Positions 60,870-64,000 of a DNA stretch of 64,000 nt are shown piece by piece; positions within the stretch are counted from its first letter, which is position 1; each line of letters opens with the position of its first letter. The translations under genes were made by a program, and so were the position numbers. Origin of the DNA: Neogemmobacter tilapiae (GTDB taxonomy: Bacteria; Pseudomonadota; Alphaproteobacteria; Rhodobacterales; Rhodobacteraceae); assembly GCF_014652215.1 (NCBI RefSeq), contig NZ_BMYJ01000001.1, forward strand, positions 372,001-436,000, given 5' to 3'. The notes below the pieces were generated by a model. The model was not told the DNA's origin. It saw only the letters and a program-made list of their open reading frames with translations, and ran no database searches.

Positions 60870-62066
60870 ATGTCTCCTCATTTGCTGCGCGCTGCGCTGA
60901 CGCTTGGGCTTTTGTCCGCCGTCGGCCCCTTTGCCATCGACATGTATCTGCCCGCCATGCCCGCCATTGCCGAGGGCCTTGCGACCACACCGCAAGCGGT
61001 GCAGACCACCGTCATTTCCTACTTCCTGGCCTTTGGTCTGGCCCAGATGATCTTTGGCCCCTGGGCCGATCAGGCGGGACGCAAACGGCCGATCTATGCC
61101 GGGCTTGGCATCTTTCTGGTGGGCTCGGTGATCTGCGCGACCGCCCCCACCGCCGGCTGGCTAATCTTTGGCCGCGCTGTGCAGGGCTTGGGCGGTGCCG
61201 CCGTCATGGTCGTGCCCCGCGCTGTTATCCGCGATCTGGCAACCGGCCATGACGCCACCAAGATGATGGCCGCCATCATGGTCGTCATTTCCGTCTCGCC
61301 CTTCCTTGCCCCCTTGGCCGGGGCGGGCATGATTGCCATCGCCGATTGGCGGGCGGTGTTCTGGGCCTTGGCTGCGGTGACGCTCATCAGCCTGCTGCTG
61401 ACCCGCTATGCGCTGGACGAGACCCTTCCCACCGAACAGAGGGTTCCCTTTGATCTGGCCCATATGAAGGACGGCATCCGCACGCTGACCCGTGACCGGA
61501 CCTTTATGATGCTGACCCTGCTGGGCGGCTTTGGCTTTGCCAGCTTCTTCGTCTTCATTGCCACGGCGTCCTTTGTCTATACCGAGGCCTATGGCCTGTC
61601 GCCCACAGCCTTTAGTCTGGCTTTTGCCTTGAATGCGGCGGGCTTCATGGCCGCTTCGCAATTCGCGGCCGGTCTTGGGCAAAAATTCGGGGCCAAACGC
61701 GTGATCATCACGGCCACAGCGGGATTTGCGGCTTTCGCGGTCGGTCTATTCTTGATCGCGCTGGCTGGCATCACCGCCTTGCCGGTCGTCATGGGCGGGC
61801 TGTTCCTTGCAAACGCTTTCCTTGGCCTTGTGATCCCCACGGCGATGGTTCTGGCGCTGGATGAACACGGGCCAATTGCCGGGCTTGCCTCGTCGCTGGG
61901 TGGCATGATCCAGATGCTTGCCGGCGCCCTGATGGCCGCCGTTGCGGCGCCTTTCCAGAACGGCACGGTCACGCCGATGCTGGGCGCGATTGCCGCCTGC
62001 GCTGTTCTGGCCTTCGGCTTCAGCCGCCTGATCCCCCGGCCACAAGCAACGCCGGTTCAGGCCTGA
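60870..62066 (+). CDS. Bcr/CflA-type MFS drug exporter (copy 2)
   Basis: Start ATG 60870. A 398-residue exporter of the same group and length as the 36905 gene: GPFAIDMYLPAMPAIAEGL, LAQMIFGPWADQAGRKRPIYAGLGIF (motif A), RAVIRDLATGHDATKMMAAIMVVISVSPFLAPLAGAGMI. It shares order and motif positions with copy 1 but not close identity, so they are old paralogues. Its stop overlaps the dusA stop by 10 bases. Confidence 0.93.
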   Translation: MSPHLLRAALTLGLLSAVGPFAIDMYLPAMPAIAEGLATTPQAVQTTVISYFLAFGLAQMIFGPWADQAGRKRPIYAGLGIFLVGSVICATAPTAGWLIFGRAVQGLGGAAVMVVPRAVIRDLATGHDATKMMAAIMVVISVSPFLAPLAGAGMIAIADWRAVFWALAAVTLISLLLTRYALDETLPTEQRVPFDLAHMKDGIRTLTRDRTFMMLTLLGGFGFASFFVFIATASFVYTEAYGLSPTAFSLAFALNAAGFMAASQFAAGLGQKFGAKRVIITATAGFAAFAVGLFLIALAGITALPVVMGGLFLANAFLGLVIPTAMVLALDEHGPIAGLASSLGGMIQMLAGALMAAVAAPFQNGTVTPMLGAIAACAVLAFGFSRLIPRPQATPVQA

Positions 62067-63040
62067 GCCGTAACGCCTTCCAAGGCGTCCTCAACAACCC
62101 CCCAACCGGCCCCCGGCCGGTTGGCTTGTTCCGACAGAACCCGCCGCCAATGCCGCGCGCCGGGGCGGCCCTGAAACAGCCCCAGCATGTGCCGCGTGAT
62201 CTGATGCAAGCGGCCGCCCTGCGCGATGTGATCTTCCATATAGGGCCGCATTGACAGGACAACATCCAGAATGTCCGGCGCAAAAGCCTCGCCCCACAGC
62301 GCATCCGCCCCGATCAGGCTATGCGCCGGATCATGATAGGCCGCCCGCCCGATCATCACACCGTCCAACCCCCGCGCCAACAGATCGCGCGCCTGATCCA
62401 GCGTCGTGATCCCACCGTTGATGCAAATCGTCAGTTCGGGAAAACGCTCTTTCATCGCCACCACCAGATCATGATCCAGCGGCGGAATTTCCCGGTTTTC
62501 CTTGGGGCTTAACCCCTGCAACCACGCCTTCCGTGCATGCACGATGAAATGCGTCACCCCGGCCCCCGCCACCGTTTCGATGAAACGCGGCAGAATTGCG
62601 GTCGGCTCCTGATCATCCACCCCGATCCGGCATTTCACCGTCACCGGCACTGGGCTTTCCCCTGCCATCGCCCGCATGCAATCGGCCACCAAGGCGGGGC
62701 TTTCCATCAGAACGGCCCCGAAACAGCCCGATTGCACCCGGTCTGACGGGCAGCCGCAGTTCAGGTTGATCTCGTCATAGCCATAAGGCACCGCCGCCCG
62801 CACCGCCTGCGCCAGTTCCGCCGGATCCGACCCGCCCAGTTGCAAGGCCACCGGATGCTCTGCTGGGCCAAAACCCAGCAACCGATCACGCGGCCCATGG
62901 ATCACCGCCGGGGCCGTCACCATTTCCGTGTAAAGCATCGCCCGCCGCGTCATTTGCCGATGGAAAAAGCGGCAATGGCGGTCAGTCCAATCCATCATCG
63001 GGGCGACAGACAGGCGGTGGGCCTGATCAAGCTGGGGCAT
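62057..63040 (-). CDS. dusA: tRNA-dihydrouridine(20/20a) synthase
   Basis: A 327-residue Dus enzyme of the DusA type: VAPMMDWTDRHCRFFHRQ, ALQLGGSDPAEL, EINLNCGCPSDRVQSGCFGAVLM with the catalytic Cys, HARKAWLQGLSPKENREIPPL and INGGITTLDQA...GVMIGRAAYHDP (FMN phosphate site). It reduces U20/U20a in tRNA with NADPH. Start ATG 63040. The 157 bases to btaA hold the divergent promoters. Confidence 0.96.
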   Translation of the reverse strand: MPQLDQAHRLSVAPMMDWTDRHCRFFHRQMTRRAMLYTEMVTAPAVIHGPRDRLLGFGPAEHPVALQLGGSDPAELAQAVRAAVPYGYDEINLNCGCPSDRVQSGCFGAVLMESPALVADCMRAMAGESPVPVTVKCRIGVDDQEPTAILPRFIETVAGAGVTHFIVHARKAWLQGLSPKENREIPPLDHDLVVAMKERFPELTICINGGITTLDQARDLLARGLDGVMIGRAAYHDPAHSLIGADALWGEAFAPDILDVVLSMRPYMEDHIAQGGRLHQITRHMLGLFQGRPGARHWRRVLSEQANRPGAGWGVVEDALEGVTAQA

Positions 63041-63197
63041 GGCAAAACCTTTCGCGCCGCCCTTAGCGCAAATTGGCCCAAGCGTAAACCTGCCCCCCAG
63101 CCACCCCCGTTACCAAAACTTTATCCCGCCGACACAAATCAACATCAGTGGCCCGGATACTGCCCCGCAACAGCAACCCAGCGGACCGGACCCTTTC

Positions 63198-64000
63198 ATG
63201 ATCCAGACTTCGACGGCGGAACAGCAGCTTGGCGCGGCAGTGCATCAGAACATCGCCCTTTCCAAAACCGGGATGCTAGAGCGGCTCTTTTCCCGATTGT
63301 TCCAGCAACTGGTCTATCCGCAAATCTGGGAAGACCCCGTCGTTGATATGCAGGCGCTGAACATCCAGCCGTCGCACAATCTGGTCTGCATCGCCTCGGG
63401 CAGTTGCAACGTCCTGTCTTACCTGACCCAAGCACCCCAGTCTGTTCTGGCCGTCGACCTTTCCCCGGCCCATATCGCCTTGGGCAAGCTCAAGCTGACC
63501 GCCGTGCAAAGCTTGGCGGATTTTGACGACTTCTACCGCTTCTTTGGTCAGGCCGACAGCCGACAGAACCTTGAGACCTATGACCAACAGATCGCCCCGA
63601 ACCTTGACCCGCAGAGCCGCGCCTATTGGGAACAGCGGGGCCTGCGCGGTCGGCGCATCGCGCAGTTCAAACGCGGCTTCTATCGCCACGGGCTTCTGGG
63701 GCGTTTCATCGGCGCGGTGCATCTGGTGGCGTGGATAGGCCGCGTCGATTTCCGCCCACTGCTGGTGGCCCAAAGCATCGACGAACAGATCCGGTTCTTT
63801 GACACAAGCATTGCCCCCCTGTTCGACATGCGCCTTGTGCGCGCCTTGGCACGCCGCCGCGCCTCGCTGTTTGGCCTGGGCATCCCACCCGCGCAATATG
63901 ACAAGCTGGCGCAGGACGGGAATGGCGATGTCCTCCCCGTGCTGCGCGAACGTGTCCGCAAGCTGATCTGCGATTTTCCTATCCAGAACAACTATTTCGC
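63198..64000 (+). CDS. btaA: S-adenosylmethionine:diacylglycerol 3-amino-3-carboxypropyl transferase, BtaA-like (3' truncated by window)
   Basis: Open from ATG 63198 to the window end with no stop; about 267 residues are visible. DUF3419/BtaA features: LERLFSRLFQQLVYPQIWEDPVVDMQAL, then the SAM-binding segment (LVCIASGSCNVLSYLTQAPQSVLAVDLSPAHIALGKLKLTAVQ) and YRFFGQAD ... DPQSRAYWEQRGL. BtaA moves the aminocarboxypropyl group of SAM to diacylglycerol, making diacylglyceryl-homoserine, the precursor of the betaine lipid DGTS; BtaB then methylates it. A btaB would be expected next, beyond the window. Confidence 0.88.
   Translation, partial: MIQTSTAEQQLGAAVHQNIALSKTGMLERLFSRLFQQLVYPQIWEDPVVDMQALNIQPSHNLVCIASGSCNVLSYLTQAPQSVLAVDLSPAHIALGKLKLTAVQSLADFDDFYRFFGQADSRQNLETYDQQIAPNLDPQSRAYWEQRGLRGRRIAQFKRGFYRHGLLGRFIGAVHLVAWIGRVDFRPLLVAQSIDEQIRFFDTSIAPLFDMRLVRALARRRASLFGLGIPPAQYDKLAQDGNGDVLPVLRERVRKLICDFPIQNNYF

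Overview
The window is about 64 kb of a high-GC alphaproteobacterial chromosome, most likely a member of the Rhodobacterales (Rhodobacter/Tabrizicola/Gemmobacter type). The assignment rests on gene content: a BtaA-like betaine-lipid enzyme, a 'component of SufBCD complex' membrane protein beside mfd, a DUF4167 protein, a DjlA-like TerB/J protein, an Mg-type HemB, and RTX/Hint proteins. No name below genus level is justified.

Left flank (1-4855): the end of a corrinoid-reactivation ASKHA ATPase, an ECF sigma factor with its overlapping anti-sigma gene, a fasciclin-domain secreted protein that is a plausible target of the pair, a von Willebrand-A protein, and tRNA-Gly(CCC).

Integrated element (4856-19918): the last 16 bases of tRNA-Gly recur exactly at 19903-19918, just outside a P4-type integrase, so about 15 kb is a tRNA-targeted integrative element. 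Its right half, read on the minus strand, is a phage-satellite-like module: integrase, AlpA-like regulator, a replication-initiator-like protein, then eight genes of unknown function, several overlapping by ATGA/GTGA or a few bases. Inside the initiator gene are four copies of a 14-bp palindrome (consensus CCGCAAATTTGCGG) next to two strong hairpins, an arrangement like the lambda origin inside gene O. The left half is cargo: a Rap1a/Tai-like secreted protein, an H-NS relative, an SRAP (YedK/HMCES-type) protein, an Excalibur-like protein, a second tyrosine recombinase, and an AT-richer pair made of a proteasome/HslV-like candidate Ntn hydrolase plus a 59-aa protein. The last pair and the iteron array are the strongest leads for undescribed biology.

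Right flank (19919-64000) is housekeeping chromosome. It begins with two paralogous sulfotransferases around a RidA gene, then holC-pepA, and the envelope operon lptF-lptG-lptD-surA-pdxA followed by a MATE exporter. Next come a metallophosphatase / kinase-UspA fusion operon, a DsbA-like / membrane hydrolase / Bcr-CflA exporter operon, a small RTX protein, mfd, hemB, and a 1.36-kaa RTX protein with a C-terminal Hint domain and a very large DNA repeat tract. After tRNA-Leu(CAA) follow a zinc peptidase, dsbB, a run of overlapping genes (ppx-VOC-GNAT-TerB/J-EEP), rsmA, DUF4167, prfA-prmC, a TSUP transporter, a second Bcr/CflA exporter, dusA, and the start of btaA, which runs off the window.

All calls are from reading translations and motifs; no database search was possible.
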